This document shows, piece by piece, positions 1-10,133 of a stretch of 64,000 nt of DNA. Made by a program: the position numbers and the translations under genes. Numbering within the stretch: position 1 is the first letter of the stretch; every line of letters starts with the position of its first letter. The stretch is from contig NZ_MBTA01000023.1 of NCBI RefSeq assembly GCF_003609575.1, positions 186,001 to 250,000 of the forward strand. Direction: 5' to 3'. This stretch comes from Pelobium manganitolerans. GTDB lineage: Bacteria > Bacteroidota > Bacteroidia > Sphingobacteriales > Sphingobacteriaceae. The notes below the pieces were generated by a model. It saw only the letters and a list, made by a program, of their open reading frames with translations. It searched no databases and had not been told where the DNA came from.

Positions 1-18
1 AGATTATCTGCGAAAGCT

Positions 19-669
19 TTAAAAAGACTTATCCAAAGTTTTCGCTTCTTCAAGTTTTCTAACTTGTTCTACAATATCGTCTGGCGAAAGATATAAGCGT
101 GCAATACGGGCTTTATATTTTTCGGGCAAATCAGTTTGGTCTAAAATAAATCGTTTGGTATCAATAATATAGGCTCCCAAGCCATGGTTTACTGCAAAGG
201 TATCTGCCACGCGCTCGGCTTTTTGGATATATTTTTCGGAAAAAAGGTAGCCAACGCCGAAGCCTAACATTCCTACAAGATTACGCTGACGGTAATCCAT
301 TACGTGGCCAAGCTCGTGTCCAATCCACCCGATCATAATATTTTGCGGTAGCTGGTGGATGGGCGTTGCCGAGTGCGTTAGTTTAAACATTGCGCTGATG
401 TTGATTTGATAGGCGCGTTTTTTCCGTTTCTTTAAAATTGTTGCAAACTTAGGCTGTGCCTGCATCACAGATTTTTTGATGTTTTGTTTAAACACAAAAT
501 CGATTTCGGCATCTTTCAGTTCGGGATAGTGCGAGAGAGCAATTAATGCGCTTTCTTCAATTACTTTCGGTATTTTTTTATGTTGCGCAAAAGATTTAAT
601 GTTGGTATCTGCTAAAAAATTGGCTGTGTTGTTCGTCATCATAAAAAGAAATAAAATAATTGTGTACAT
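19..669 (-). CDS. Putative zinc metallopeptidase-like protein (HELGH motif)
   Basis: A 216-residue protein carries a zincin-type HELGH motif at residues 118-122. A later ERVAD segment (152-156) could provide the third zinc ligand, so it looks like a compact gluzincin-type peptidase core. A hydrophobic stretch at residues 3-10 may be a weak signal or anchor, and a second one at 131-142 follows the active-site helix as in small membrane-linked peptidases. No further family domain is recognised. It is divergent from prfC with 174 bp between the start codons. The substrate is unknown. The motif is seen directly; peptidase activity is inferred. Confidence 0.7.
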   Translation of the reverse strand: MYTIILFLFMMTNNTANFLADTNIKSFAQHKKIPKVIEESALIALSHYPELKDAEIDFVFKQNIKKSVMQAQPKFATILKKRKKRAYQINISAMFKLTHSATPIHQLPQNIMIGWIGHELGHVMDYRQRNLVGMLGFGVGYLFSEKYIQKAERVADTFAVNHGLGAYIIDTKRFILDQTDLPEKYKARIARLYLSPDDIVEQVRKLEEAKTLDKSF

Positions 670-773
670 GGTCGCTAGTGCCGTTTATAGCTCGGCTTTG
701 CTAAACAAAACATCATCCGTGCCACTAAACAAAATGGCATCCGCACTTCAATCATCGGCTAAATTATTTCTGT

Positions 774-781
774 TATATTTG
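774..781 (+). promoter_or_regulatory. Bacteroidota -7 box upstream of prfC
   Basis: TATATTTG matches the Bacteroidota TAnnTTTG -7 element exactly and lies 62 bp before the prfC start. No convincing -33 TTG is seen at the usual spacing, so this rests on one element. Confidence 0.4.
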
Positions 782-843
782 CGCAATTTTTAAGCACCTC
801 TCTTTCAAGCGGGTTTCTAATCGCGCAAAGCGTAAAACAATTT

Positions 844-2448
844 ATGACAACATTACAAGCAGAAATAGCCAAAAGACGCACCTTCGGAATTATCAGCCAC
901 CCGGATGCGGGCAAAACCACCCTTACCGAAAAACTGTTGCTGTTTGGTGGCGCTATCCAAAAAGCGGGAACGGTAAAACGTAATAAAGCAGAAAAAACCG
1001 CCACGTCTGATTTTATGGAAATAGAAAAGCAGCGCGGTATTTCTGTGGCGACTTCTGTAATGGGTTTTGAGTATAATGGAGTAAAAGTTAATATTTTGGA
1101 TACGCCGGGCCACAAAGATTTTGCTGAAGATACTTACCGCACATTAACCGCGGTAGACTCGGTAATATTGGTGGTAGATTGTGTGAAAGGGGTGGAAGAG
1201 CAAACGCGTAAGCTGATGCAGGTTTGCCGGATGCGCCACACGCCGGTAATTATTTTTGTGAACAAGCTGGACCGCGAGGGTAAAGATCCTTTTGATTTAT
1301 TGGAAGAGCTGGAGAAGGAGCTGAATATTTCGACCCGGCCGCTAAGCTGGCCAATAGGTATTGGCCATTCTTTTAAAGGGGTTTACCAACTAAACAACAA
1401 AGCGCTTAACCTTTTTAGCGCCAATAAAAAGCAAATTGCCGATGATAAAATCACCATTGGCAATTTAGAAGATGCCAAAGTAAATGAGTTGCTAGGGCAT
1501 GATTTAGCTGGAAAGTTACGCGAAGACGTAGAGCTGATTGAGGCTGTTGCCGAACCGTTTGACCGCAGTTTATACCTTTCGGGATATTTGGCGCCGGTGT
1601 TTTTTGGCAGTGCCATTAATAATTTTGGTGTTCAAGAGCTATTGGAAACATTTATAGAAATTGCGCCATCGCCGCAGGGCAGAGAAACCGATACGCGCAA
1701 AGTGGAAAGCGCGGAGCCAAAATTCACCGGATTTGTATTTAAAATTCACGCCAATTTGGACCCTAACCATCGCGACCGTATCGCGTTTTGCCGTATCTGT
1801 TCGGGAACTTTTAAGCGTAATACCTTTTACCAGCACAATCGTTTGGGCAAAAAGATGAAGTTTGCCTCGCCAACCAGTTTTATGGCAGATAACAAAAGTT
1901 TGGTGGAAGAAGCTTATCCCGGGGATGTGATCGGTTTGTACGACTCGGGCAATTTTAAAATTGGAGATACTTTAACAGAAGGCGAAAACTTGCAATTTGT
2001 GGGCATCCCGAGTTTTTCGCCAGAGATTTTCCGCGAGCTGGAGAACAACGACCCTTTTAAAACAAAACAGCTGGAAAAAGGCATTCATCAGTTAAGTGAT
2101 GAGGGCGTTGCGCAGCTGTTTATCCAAAATCCGGGTAACAGAAAAATTATCGGCACGGTAGGGGAGTTGCAGTTTGAAGTCATCCAGTTCCGTTTGTTAA
2201 ATGAGTATGGCGCGTCATGCTCGTTCAGGCATATGAATATCAGCAAAGCAAAATGGGTTTCGGCAAGCTCGGATGAAGAACTGAAAAAGTTTATCCAGCG
2301 TCACAGCTCAAAAATAGCTTACGACAAAGAAAACAAGCCGGTGTTTTTGGCCGCTTCGGCTTGGGATATTGAATATGCTACCAAACAGTTTCCGGAAATA
2401 AGTTTCCATGATACGTCTGAGTGGAGGTTAGTCGCAGGAAAAAATTAA
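844..2448 (+). CDS. prfC: Peptide chain release factor 3
   Basis: A translational GTPase of 534 residues, the usual RF3 length. It recycles RF1/RF2 from the ribosome after termination. The G1 P-loop SHPDAGKT is at residues 18-25, the G3 motif DTPGH at 86-90 and the G4 motif NKLD at 140-143. The Q-R-G-I-S-V switch I segment near residues 63-67 is typical of RF3 and EF-G relatives. The C-terminal part has the RF3-type region with the GELQFEV motif. The stop codon overlaps by 4 bp that of the convergent isoprenyl synthase gene. It is a cytosolic housekeeping gene. Confidence 0.96.
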   Translation: MTTLQAEIAKRRTFGIISHPDAGKTTLTEKLLLFGGAIQKAGTVKRNKAEKTATSDFMEIEKQRGISVATSVMGFEYNGVKVNILDTPGHKDFAEDTYRTLTAVDSVILVVDCVKGVEEQTRKLMQVCRMRHTPVIIFVNKLDREGKDPFDLLEELEKELNISTRPLSWPIGIGHSFKGVYQLNNKALNLFSANKKQIADDKITIGNLEDAKVNELLGHDLAGKLREDVELIEAVAEPFDRSLYLSGYLAPVFFGSAINNFGVQELLETFIEIAPSPQGRETDTRKVESAEPKFTGFVFKIHANLDPNHRDRIAFCRICSGTFKRNTFYQHNRLGKKMKFASPTSFMADNKSLVEEAYPGDVIGLYDSGNFKIGDTLTEGENLQFVGIPSFSPEIFRELENNDPFKTKQLEKGIHQLSDEGVAQLFIQNPGNRKIIGTVGELQFEVIQFRLLNEYGASCSFRHMNISKAKWVSASSDEELKKFIQRHSSKIAYDKENKPVFLAASAWDIEYATKQFPEISFHDTSEWRLVAGKN

Positions 2449-3419
2449 TTCTCCCGCGCCATCAACATTTCTGCAAAGCCCAATAAAATGCTTTTATTTT
2501 CGGGGGCTACATCAATGTTTTCTAAGGCCTGCAAAGCTTTGGTAGCGTGTTGTTGCATGGCTTCTTCGGCTATTTGGCGTATGTTAAGCCGGTTGTATAT
2601 GCCTTTTACGGCCTCAACTTTTTCGGTGGTATCAAAGTTTGTTTGCTGTAACCACAATTCTAAGGTTTTGGCATCTTGGTCTTTGGCAAGTTCTAAAGCT
2701 TTAATTAACAGGTAGGTTTTTTTATTACAAATAATATCACCGCCTACTTGCTTTCCAAACTTTTCGGGATCTCCGTAAACGTCTAAAATATCATCCTGCA
2801 ACTGAAAAGCGATGCCTAAGTTTTCGCCAAACTGATAAAGCAAATCGGCGTTTTCTGCATTTGCTTTGCCTATTAAAGCGCCAATTTTTAAAGCGCCACC
2901 CAGCAAAACCGCTGTTTTTAAGCGGATCATCTCCAGGTACTCGGCAATGCTTACATTTTGGCGCACTTCAAAGTTCATATCTATCTGTTGCCCTTCGCAA
3001 ACCTCAACCGCTGTTTTGTTAAATACTTCCAAGACACCCGATAAAATTTCTGGCCTTACCTGTATCATCAGCTTATAAGCTTTTACAAACATCACATCGC
3101 CCGAAAGTATGGCTACAGAAGCGTTCCATTTTTCGTGTACAGTTGGCTTCCCGCGGCGTAAAGGCGCATTGTCCATAATGTCGTCGTGCATCAAAGTAAA
3201 ATTATGGAACAGCTCAATGGCTAAAGCAGGTGATATTGCTTCTTCAACATCGCCACCAAATAAATCTGTAGCCATTAAAACCAAAGCAGGGCGTAACCTT
3301 TTGCCACCTAAAGACATTAAATAGGCAATGGGCTGGTAAAGCTCTTTGGGTTGTGCCGGATAATCTATTTCGTTTACGGCTTTAACAATAATTTCTTGAA
3401 GTTGTTTAATGCTGTGCAT
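2445..3419 (-). CDS. Polyprenyl synthetase family protein (farnesyl/geranylgeranyl diphosphate synthase type)
   Basis: A 324-residue trans-isoprenyl diphosphate synthase. The first Asp-rich motif DDIMD is at residues 79-83, followed by the LRRGKPT segment. The second Asp-rich motif DDILD is at 209-213. GGKRLRP near 38-44 is the usual diphosphate-binding segment. It condenses isopentenyl diphosphate with an allylic diphosphate to feed quinone, carotenoid or undecaprenyl synthesis. Chain length cannot be read safely from sequence alone. The start ATG is well placed, and a small hairpin lies just upstream. The 3' end overlaps prfC by 4 bp tail to tail. Confidence 0.92.
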   Translation of the reverse strand: MHSIKQLQEIIVKAVNEIDYPAQPKELYQPIAYLMSLGGKRLRPALVLMATDLFGGDVEEAISPALAIELFHNFTLMHDDIMDNAPLRRGKPTVHEKWNASVAILSGDVMFVKAYKLMIQVRPEILSGVLEVFNKTAVEVCEGQQIDMNFEVRQNVSIAEYLEMIRLKTAVLLGGALKIGALIGKANAENADLLYQFGENLGIAFQLQDDILDVYGDPEKFGKQVGGDIICNKKTYLLIKALELAKDQDAKTLELWLQQTNFDTTEKVEAVKGIYNRLNIRQIAEEAMQQHATKALQALENIDVAPENKSILLGFAEMLMAREN

Positions 3420-3429
3420 GGATAATGAA

Positions 3430-3447
3430 TTTCGCTACGCAGCGAAA
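3430..3447. other. Hairpin between toxin remnant and polyprenyl synthetase
   Basis: TTTCGCT and AGCGAAA form a perfect 7-bp stem around ACGC. It could end toxin-antitoxin transcripts read leftward, or sit in the leader of the synthase mRNA. There is no long T-tract, so termination is uncertain. Confidence 0.35.
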
Positions 3448-3476
3448 ATAGGGTTTTATTCGGCCTAAACAGAACG

Positions 3477-3797
3477 TTAATTTAAGGCTAGCAGTTTAAT
3501 CAACTTCCTGTTTAGCTCTAGCGTTTCATTATCAGAAAGTTTTCCAATAACACCTTTAAGTAATGATTTCTCCAGAGTAGCTATTTTACTTGTTCGGATC
3601 AGCGATTCTTTTTTAAGACCATTTGTAATAGTCGGTGTTAATACCACATCCGTTTCCTCTTTCCAACTAATCTGACTGGTTATAAAGCAAACCGTTACGT
3701 CTAAATCGTCTTCCGTTAAAACAACAGCTGGCCTTAATTTGTTTCCGCTTAAATCTGTAAACGGAAATGAAACTAAGACAATTTAACCCTTAGCCAT
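3477..3797 (-). pseudogene. MazF/PemK-family toxin interrupted by a stop at codon 5
   Basis: An ATG at 3797 overlaps the end of the upstream antitoxin gene, as in many toxin-antitoxin operons. It reads M-A-K-G, then TAA at 3783-3785. The frame then continues open to 3477 as IVLVSFPFTDLSGNKLRP and onward, which is the classic MazF/PemK start where KGE/D-IVLV is expected. One base change (GAA to TAA) would explain the stop. The remaining frame contains VCFITSQISW and has no internal Met that could restart translation. The intact protein would be about 106 residues, an mRNA interferase of normal size. It is either an inactivated toxin or a sequencing error. Confidence 0.75.
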
Positions 3798-4020
3798 TGT
3801 AAGGTTCTTTTACATCAGACAAAGTGTAAAGTTCTTCATCTTCTTCTAAAAAAGCGTTGGTTTTGCCGTTTGAAACCATGTTATGTATATCTTTTCTCAG
3901 TTGCGATTCTTCGTGTTGTTTAAAAAGAAATTCTGCAAAATCCATCACTTCAACGGCCTTTTCATCTGGAAGTTGTTGCATTACTTTTACTGCCTTCTCT
4001 ATTAAAGCCTGCTTAGTCAT
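3790..4020 (-). CDS. Antitoxin-like protein (DUF2281-type) of a MazF-type pair
   Basis: A 76-residue acidic protein. Its N-terminal half, with LPDEKAVEVMDFAEFL, is the pattern of the small DUF2281/antitoxin family (L-P-x-E-K-x-x-E-V-x-D-F-x-E-F-L). The C-terminal half is acidic and probably the toxin-wrapping tail. The stop codon lies inside the start region of the downstream MazF-like frame, so the two were translationally coupled. Because that toxin is broken, this antitoxin may be an orphan. The family call rests on the motif and the gene arrangement. Confidence 0.65.
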   Translation of the reverse strand: MTKQALIEKAVKVMQQLPDEKAVEVMDFAEFLFKQHEESQLRKDIHNMVSNGKTNAFLEEDEELYTLSDVKEPYNG

Positions 4021-4137
4021 TTTAACAAGATTTTCAAGTTGAACTAATTTAAGTAAAATTTAAAACAATGGTATTCGGCACAAAAAGTTTTAATTTTCTG
4101 TCCTTATTCTATAATCTTTACTCCTTGCTCTTTTCAG

Positions 4138-6270
4138 TTACTCCACAATCAAAGTAAAATCAATCTGCCTTTTGGCCAAATCCACACGTTTTACCTTAAT
4201 TTTTACTTCATCGCCAAGTTGGTAAGTGCGTTTTTTACGCTGACCAATAATGCAATAATTCTTCTCGTCCAATACATAAAAATCATCCGAAATGTCGCGC
4301 AACCTAATCATCCCTTCACACTTATTTTCTTCAATTTCTACGTACATGCCCCACTCGGTAACGCCCGAAATAATGCCCATATAAATCTGGCCGATATGAT
4401 TTTCCAGGTATTCGGCTTGCTTATATTTGATGGAGGCGCGTTCGGCATCGGCCGCTTTTTTCTCCATTTGCGATGCGTGCTGGCAAAGTTTTTCGTAATG
4501 ATCCGCATTCACGCTTTCGCCACCGGCCAAATAATGTTCCAAAAGGCGGTGCACCATTACATCGGGGTAACGGCGGATAGGAGAGGTGAAATGCGTGTAA
4601 AAATCAAACGCCAAACCATAATGGCTGCTGCTTTTTGTGGTGTACAAAGCTTTTGCCATTGAACGGATGGCCAACTGCGTCAGCACGTTTTGTTCTTTAG
4701 TGCCTTCCACATCGTGCATCAATTTATTTAAACTTTTAGCGGCTTCGCGGTCCGATTTGGTAGAGATTTTATGCCCAAATTTAGCCGCAAAAGAAGCAAA
4801 GGCAGTTAGGCTTTCCGGCTTTGGCGAGTCGTGCGCACGGTAAACAAAGGTATATTTATGTTTCCCTTTTCCCTTACGGGCGATGAATTCTGCCACGCGC
4901 CTGTTCGCTAACAGCATAAAATCTTCAATCAGCTTGTGCGCATCTTTCCGTTCTTTCACATAAACACCGATAGGTTTGCCCTCTTCATCCAACCTAAATT
5001 TTACTTCGGTAGATTCAAAACTAATGGCACCGTGCTTAAATTTGCGATCACGCAGGATGTGCGCCAGCTTGTTCAAAGTCAAAATCTCTTCAACAAAAGG
5101 TCCTTCTTGCTTTTCGATGATGTCTTGCACTTCTTCATAAGCAAAACGCTGATCGCTATAAATTACGGTTTTGCCAAACCATTCGTTTACAATATTTGCG
5201 TTTTGATCCAGCTCAAACACCGCCGAAAAACATAGTTTTTCCTCCTTTGGGCGTAAAGAACAGAGATTGTTCGATAAACGCTCGGGCAACATCGGTATCA
5301 CCCTGTCTACCAAATAAACAGATGTGCCCCGGTCATAAGCTTCTTTATCCAGTGCACTATCCGGCACTACGTAGTGCGATACATCCGCTATATGCACACC
5401 TAACTCGTAATTGCCATTTTCTAGCACTTTAAATGATATGGCGTCATCAAAATCTTTTGCATCGAACGGGTCAATGGTGAAGGTTAAAGTTTGGCGGAAA
5501 TCGCGACGTTTGGCAATTTCTTCTTTGCTGATTTCTGGTGAAATAGACTTCGCTTCCTGTTCAACCTCGGGCGGGAAACTTAAAGGGAAACCGTACTCGG
5601 CCAAAATGGCGTTCATCTCGGTGTTGTTTTCGCCTTGGTTGCCCAAAATATTTTTAATAATACCAACCGGGTTTTTAGCACCCGCAGGCCAATCTACAAT
5701 CCGGGCTAAGGCTTTAACGCCGTTTTTTGCGCCGTTTAAATCCTCTAACGGAATAAAAATATCGTGCAACATTTTACGGTCGTCCGGAATAAAAAACGCA
5801 AAATGCTTGCTCAGTTTTACGATTCCGGTAAATTCAAATTTTGCGCGTTCCAAAATCTCCACCACTTCCCCTTCGCGCCTTTTCCCTTTGCTGCTTTCAT
5901 AAACGTGCACATTCACTTTATCGCCATGCAAAGCGGTCCTAACCTTGCGCGGGGCTAGGTAAACGTCTTTTTCAAATTCATCATCGGGTATTAAAAATGC
6001 CGAACCATCGTTAGACATGGCTATTTTCCCGGTTAAAAAGGCTTTAACCTCGTGAAGTTTATATTTCCCTTTACTGGTTTCTAAAAAAACGCCGTCTGCC
6101 GTGCCATCTTCTAAAATCTCTAAAATAGTCGCTTTAGAATCTGGATCAATAATGTTTAGCTTGTTGGCAATTTGCCGGTAGTTTAAGGGTTTATTGCCCG
6201 CTTTTTCAAAAACGTTGGATATGAGTTGGGTAAGTACAAGTTTTATAGAGTTCGTTTGCTGATCAGCCAT
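4138..6270 (-). CDS. rnr: Ribonuclease R
   Basis: A 710-residue 3'-5' exoribonuclease of the RNB family, usual length for RNase R. The order is a winged-helix-like N-terminus, two cold-shock/OB segments, the RNB catalytic domain with DPFDAKDFDDAIS near residues 267-279 (the Asp cluster that binds Mg), and a C-terminal S1 domain from about residue 625. It degrades structured RNA and helps in mRNA and rRNA quality control. The ATG at 6270 was chosen; an in-frame TTG six codons upstream at 6288 is less likely. It faces the divergent aldose epimerase gene. Confidence 0.93.
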   Translation of the reverse strand: MADQQTNSIKLVLTQLISNVFEKAGNKPLNYRQIANKLNIIDPDSKATILEILEDGTADGVFLETSKGKYKLHEVKAFLTGKIAMSNDGSAFLIPDDEFEKDVYLAPRKVRTALHGDKVNVHVYESSKGKRREGEVVEILERAKFEFTGIVKLSKHFAFFIPDDRKMLHDIFIPLEDLNGAKNGVKALARIVDWPAGAKNPVGIIKNILGNQGENNTEMNAILAEYGFPLSFPPEVEQEAKSISPEISKEEIAKRRDFRQTLTFTIDPFDAKDFDDAISFKVLENGNYELGVHIADVSHYVVPDSALDKEAYDRGTSVYLVDRVIPMLPERLSNNLCSLRPKEEKLCFSAVFELDQNANIVNEWFGKTVIYSDQRFAYEEVQDIIEKQEGPFVEEILTLNKLAHILRDRKFKHGAISFESTEVKFRLDEEGKPIGVYVKERKDAHKLIEDFMLLANRRVAEFIARKGKGKHKYTFVYRAHDSPKPESLTAFASFAAKFGHKISTKSDREAAKSLNKLMHDVEGTKEQNVLTQLAIRSMAKALYTTKSSSHYGLAFDFYTHFTSPIRRYPDVMVHRLLEHYLAGGESVNADHYEKLCQHASQMEKKAADAERASIKYKQAEYLENHIGQIYMGIISGVTEWGMYVEIEENKCEGMIRLRDISDDFYVLDEKNYCIIGQRKKRTYQLGDEVKIKVKRVDLAKRQIDFTLIVE

Positions 6271-6373
6271 CTGATTTTCTTTTAACAATTATTTATGCTC
6301 AAAATAAAGATTCTGTTTTTATTTTTCGCCTTTTAATACATATTTAATAGCGTTTTAACTTTAATTTAACGCA

Positions 6374-6406
6374 TTGGTGGCAAGCAATAATTAATCCCTA
6401 ATTTAG
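6374..6406 (+). promoter_or_regulatory. Possible promoter of the aldose epimerase gene
   Basis: TTG at 6374-6376 and TAATTTAG at 6399-6406 (one mismatch to TAnnTTTG) are 22 bp apart, which is compatible with the Bacteroidota -33/-7 arrangement. The -7 box ends 19 bp before the start codon. Confidence 0.3.
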
Positions 6407-6425
6407 CCCGAAAAAAATTAAGCTC

Positions 6426-7463
6426 ATGCATTCAGCTATTCAACAAGCATTTGAAAAACAATTAAACGGCAAGCATATCCAGCTCCACTGGCTAAAAAGT
6501 CCAAATTTACAAGTTGGTATTTGTAACTATGGCGCCAGAATTACCCATTTTATTTTGCTAAAAAAGGATCAACAATTAGATGTTGCCCTTGGTTTTAACA
6601 ATATTGATGCCTATTTGAACAGCAAAAACGAGTTTTATTATGGCATTACGGTAGGTCCGTTTGCCAACAGAATTGCTAATGCACGCTTTAGTTTAGATGG
6701 AAAAACTTATCAGCTTGAGGCTAATAATGACGGCAATTGCTTGCACAGTGGCAGCCAAGCTTTTCATAATAAAGTGTGGGATGTTTTAGAAGCTGATGAA
6801 AGCAAAATTGTGATGCAAACTGTAAGCGTGGCCGGCGAAGGCGGTTTTCCGGGAAATTTACAGTGCCAAGTTGCTTTCTCTTTAAACAACGATGCTTTAA
6901 AAATTGAATATCATGCTAGCACAGATGAAGACACGGTAGTAAACTTAACTAACCATAGTTATTTTAACTTAAACGGCGAAGGCACAGGCAGCATTTTAAA
7001 CCATCGGATTCAAATTAACGCGACGGAATATTTGCCAATTAACCGGCGTTGCATCCCGCTAGGTGAATTTGCAAAGGTGGAAAGTACGCCTTTCGATTTT
7101 TTAACGCCAAAAGCAATTGGCGCAGCTATTAATGCTGATAATGAACAGCTGAAATTTGGAAATGGATACGACCATTCTTTTTCGGTTAATACAGAACAAG
7201 AATTAAAAAAGGTAGCTTTTGCGCAAGGCGATGAAAGCGGTGTCTGCTTAGAAGTATATACAGACCAACCCGGAATGCAATTTTATACCGGCAATTACCT
7301 TAGCGGCGATATCGGCAAAAGCGGAAAACCCTATGCGGCACGTACTGCATTTTGTTTTGAAACGCAACATCACCCGGATTCGCCAAACCAGCCCAATTTC
7401 CCATCGGCCGAATTAAAAGCCGGTGAAACATTTAAAAGCACAACCATTTACAAGCTTTATTAG
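6426..7463 (+). CDS. galM: Aldose 1-epimerase (galactose mutarotase)
   Basis: A 345-residue galactose mutarotase-like beta-sandwich protein. GPFANRIANARFSLDGK is the family's substrate-binding segment, NLTNHSYFNL holds the catalytic His, and the C-terminal PYAARTAFCFETQHHPDSPN carries the acidic catalytic region. It interconverts the alpha and beta anomers of aldoses such as galactose. No signal peptide is seen, so it is probably cytosolic. It stands between RNase R and a secreted lipoprotein and is read toward the sugar locus. Confidence 0.93.
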   Translation: MHSAIQQAFEKQLNGKHIQLHWLKSPNLQVGICNYGARITHFILLKKDQQLDVALGFNNIDAYLNSKNEFYYGITVGPFANRIANARFSLDGKTYQLEANNDGNCLHSGSQAFHNKVWDVLEADESKIVMQTVSVAGEGGFPGNLQCQVAFSLNNDALKIEYHASTDEDTVVNLTNHSYFNLNGEGTGSILNHRIQINATEYLPINRRCIPLGEFAKVESTPFDFLTPKAIGAAINADNEQLKFGNGYDHSFSVNTEQELKKVAFAQGDESGVCLEVYTDQPGMQFYTGNYLSGDIGKSGKPYAARTAFCFETQHHPDSPNQPNFPSAELKAGETFKSTTIYKLY

Positions 7464-7574
7464 GCAAACCGGCGTAAAAAGCATCCGCAAAAAAAAGTTC
7501 CAGTTCCCGCATCAGGTAAATAAATTTAGTTTAGATTTAGATAACAAAACTAAACCGCCTAATGTGGGCTTGTT

Positions 7575-8711
7575 ATGCCTAAAAATAAGTACGATTGGAA
7601 AATAATTGTTTTGCTAGCAATTTTTTTTCAGGTGATGAGCGCTTGCCGTAAAGATCCAAAAGTGGAGCCGGACCGTAGCCCGCTGCCGGTGGAAGACGTG
7701 GATATTTCTGATAAGTTGCCACAGTTTAATGAGTATAAACTGAACCTCCATAAGCTTTTTTTTGCGAATGTGATAGAAGGTTGGTTATTGCCCGACGGCA
7801 CTTTCCGCAAACCAGATGTTTCTACTTTGGGTTGGACGCATCCCTCTGTACTTTTTTTTAAAGAAAAGTGGAATAATCATCGTTATTGGATGGCGGTAAC
7901 GCCCTATCCCGGCGGCATCAACCAGTATGAAAATCCCACCATATTTTGTTCTGATGATGGCGTAGTGTGGAAGGAGCCAATCGGGATTGTTAACCCCATA
8001 GAAAAGGCGCCGGTTGAGCCGGGATATAATTCGGACGTGAACCTATTGATGGATAACGGAGTTTTATATTGTTTTTGGCGTGGCGTTTCCATAGTTGATC
8101 CTAAAACGAAGCAACGAATTAATGGGCGCACGTTGCTGTACCGCTCTTCCACAGATGGCGTACATTGGTCGGACAAGCACGTGATTACCAGTTGGGATTA
8201 TCAGGGCATAGATCTTATCGCGCCAAGCGTGTTAAAACAAAACGATAACTATTACTGTTATGGCGTTTCTACGGGCGAGGCCACGCCGGGGGCTTATTAT
8301 ACCAATTACGCCATCCGCAGAACGGTGGTTAAAAACGTTGATGATATTAAGGTGGATAAAAATTTAGGCTACGAGCTGGTGAAAATTTATGCGAGGCCTT
8401 GGGGCGAAGGCGATGAACCCTGGCACCTTGAAGTAAAAAAATTTAAGGACCGCTGGTACATGTTGGTTTCTACCACGCGCAATAAGCAGTACGGAAGCGG
8501 CGGACGCTTGTTTTTAGGTTACAGTACAGACGGGCTTACCTTCACCTTTGCTCATAAACCATTATGCGAAATTACCGAAGCCTACAAATCTTCTTTTGAA
8601 CTGTACGAAGGCAAAAAAACCGGCAGGCTGAATATTAAATTATGGCGATCAACCAGTGCCGGCTGGGCAATTTTTTTCGATGAATTTTGTGTTGATAGGT
8701 ATTTTGAGTAG
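7575..8711 (+). CDS. Lipoprotein with glycosidase-type beta-propeller (GH43/GH32-like)
   Basis: A 378-residue protein with a lipoprotein signal peptide: a hydrophobic segment from residue 9 and a lipobox V-M-S-A-C with Cys24. The mature part has repeated blades of the type seen in five-bladed propeller glycosidases, such as NPTIFCSDDGVVW, LLYRSSTDGVHWS and GYSTDGLTF, each an S-x-D-G-W/F turn. This suggests a surface-anchored glycoside hydrolase or binding protein. The catalytic acids of GH43 or GH32 cannot be assigned with confidence. It lies 112 bp after the epimerase and converges on the transporter gene. Confidence 0.6.
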   Translation: MPKNKYDWKIIVLLAIFFQVMSACRKDPKVEPDRSPLPVEDVDISDKLPQFNEYKLNLHKLFFANVIEGWLLPDGTFRKPDVSTLGWTHPSVLFFKEKWNNHRYWMAVTPYPGGINQYENPTIFCSDDGVVWKEPIGIVNPIEKAPVEPGYNSDVNLLMDNGVLYCFWRGVSIVDPKTKQRINGRTLLYRSSTDGVHWSDKHVITSWDYQGIDLIAPSVLKQNDNYYCYGVSTGEATPGAYYTNYAIRRTVVKNVDDIKVDKNLGYELVKIYARPWGEGDEPWHLEVKKFKDRWYMLVSTTRNKQYGSGGRLFLGYSTDGLTFTFAHKPLCEITEAYKSSFELYEGKKTGRLNIKLWRSTSAGWAIFFDEFCVDRYFE

Positions 8712-8752
8712 GGGATGAATGGATGAAATGCAAAAAAGACTTTTTAAACCTA

Positions 8753-10060
8753 CTAACCCACCACCACTTCATCCCCCGTCTTCGCCACTTCGCTTCTCTC
8801 TTCTCTCTCGTTCCTTTTACGCCAGAAATTAGCCAGTAAAGATCCTGAAACGTTCATCCACGGACTAAAAACAGCCGAAGCTAAACCTACGGTAGCCAGT
8901 TTGCCCATAGCGCCGGCTAAACCAGATGCCATACCGCCGTTTTGCAAACCTACTTCAAAAGCTATGGTGCGACTGCGGTTTTTGTCGAGCCCGCTCCATC
9001 TGCTTAGCCAATAGCCAAAGAAATAGCCGGCACCATTGTGTAAAACCGAGGCAAAAAATAGCAGAAAGCCAATCTCCAGCAAGTTGTCTCTGCCAGCAGC
9101 GGTGGTTACTAGGGTGAAATAAATAATGCCAAACATAGAGAAATAAGGCATTAGCGCATCTATTTTTTGGTAGCGCTTGTACAGCCAGTTATACGCACAT
9201 CCTACCAAAATGGCTCCGCATAAAAAATCGAAAACTTCTATTAAAACCGTAGCGTTTCCCGTTGGGGCGCTAAACATATTTTTGCCAACAGTAAAAGAAA
9301 TCAGCAACCACAATAGGGCTATAAACGCGGTAATAAAAATGTTTTTCTTGGTTTTTGCCGAACCGGTTTTTAAAACATCATGCACCATAGCGGCTGTTAA
9401 CGGAATCAATACAATTTTGATGATTTCCATCATCATGTTAAAAAACTTTACTTCTACCAAAGTACCTGCAAATAATTTCATTAAAAACGGTGTCATAATA
9501 GGTGCGGCAATGGTTGATATAGCGGTAACCGTAACAGAGAGCACTAAATCGCCTTTGGCAATGTAAGTCATCACGTTTGAGGCCAGGCCACTGCTACAGG
9601 AGCCAATTAATATAATCCCAGCGGCAATTTCAGGCTCAAAATGGAAGGTGCTGGCAATCAAAAAACCCATAATTGGCATAATGGTAAAATGGCCTATGAG
9701 CCCAACCAACACTCCGCGGCCCGAGTGGCGGATGCCGGTAAAATCTCTGACGCTCATTTGTGTGCCCATGCCAAACATCACCAACTGTATGATCCCCAGG
9801 ATGAGCCCTTTGTTGCGTAAATCTAAACTGCCCACGTGCAAAAACGTCTGCGGATAAATTAAACCTGCAGCAACGGCCGCTAAAATCCAAAAGGTATATT
9901 GGTAGTTGCTCAACAACTTAATGCTGCCCACACCAATGGCTAGCGCACAAAAAGCGCCTATCAAACTGCTTTTCCAAAGCGTCTCAATTTCTTGGAAGTA
10001 GCCAAAAGTGCTGGTCAAAAAGAATAGGAGCGAAGCCCATAAAAAGATTTTACGTATCAT
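8753..10060 (-). CDS. BASS-type sodium:organic anion symporter (bile acid:Na+ symporter family)
   Basis: A polytopic inner-membrane protein of 435 residues. The region from about residue 90, including IQLVMFGMGTQMSVRDF, GSCSSGLASNVMTYIAKGDLVLSV and the C-terminal ALQ-like FEVGLQNGGMASGLA, matches the BASS family, whose paired crossover helices bind Na+. It is about 100 residues longer than usual because two or three extra N-terminal membrane segments (about residues 5-75) precede the core. It is the last gene of the leftward operon, 73 bp after the racemase gene. An organic acid such as a sugar acid is the likely cargo, judged from the family and the neighbouring acid-sugar enzymes. Confidence 0.82.
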   Translation of the reverse strand: MIRKIFLWASLLFFLTSTFGYFQEIETLWKSSLIGAFCALAIGVGSIKLLSNYQYTFWILAAVAAGLIYPQTFLHVGSLDLRNKGLILGIIQLVMFGMGTQMSVRDFTGIRHSGRGVLVGLIGHFTIMPIMGFLIASTFHFEPEIAAGIILIGSCSSGLASNVMTYIAKGDLVLSVTVTAISTIAAPIMTPFLMKLFAGTLVEVKFFNMMMEIIKIVLIPLTAAMVHDVLKTGSAKTKKNIFITAFIALLWLLISFTVGKNMFSAPTGNATVLIEVFDFLCGAILVGCAYNWLYKRYQKIDALMPYFSMFGIIYFTLVTTAAGRDNLLEIGFLLFFASVLHNGAGYFFGYWLSRWSGLDKNRSRTIAFEVGLQNGGMASGLAGAMGKLATVGLASAVFSPWMNVSGSLLANFWRKRNEREERSEVAKTGDEVVVG

Positions 10061-10133
10061 TTGGTTTAAAATGGTTTATGTGATCGTTTTTGCCCTCTCC
10101 CCAGAGGCTTCCACTATTAAGCGGAGTTTACAA

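Noticed and set aside
5411-5902. Open frame antisense to RNase R
   Set aside because: No protein motifs; it is a shadow of a well-supported gene.
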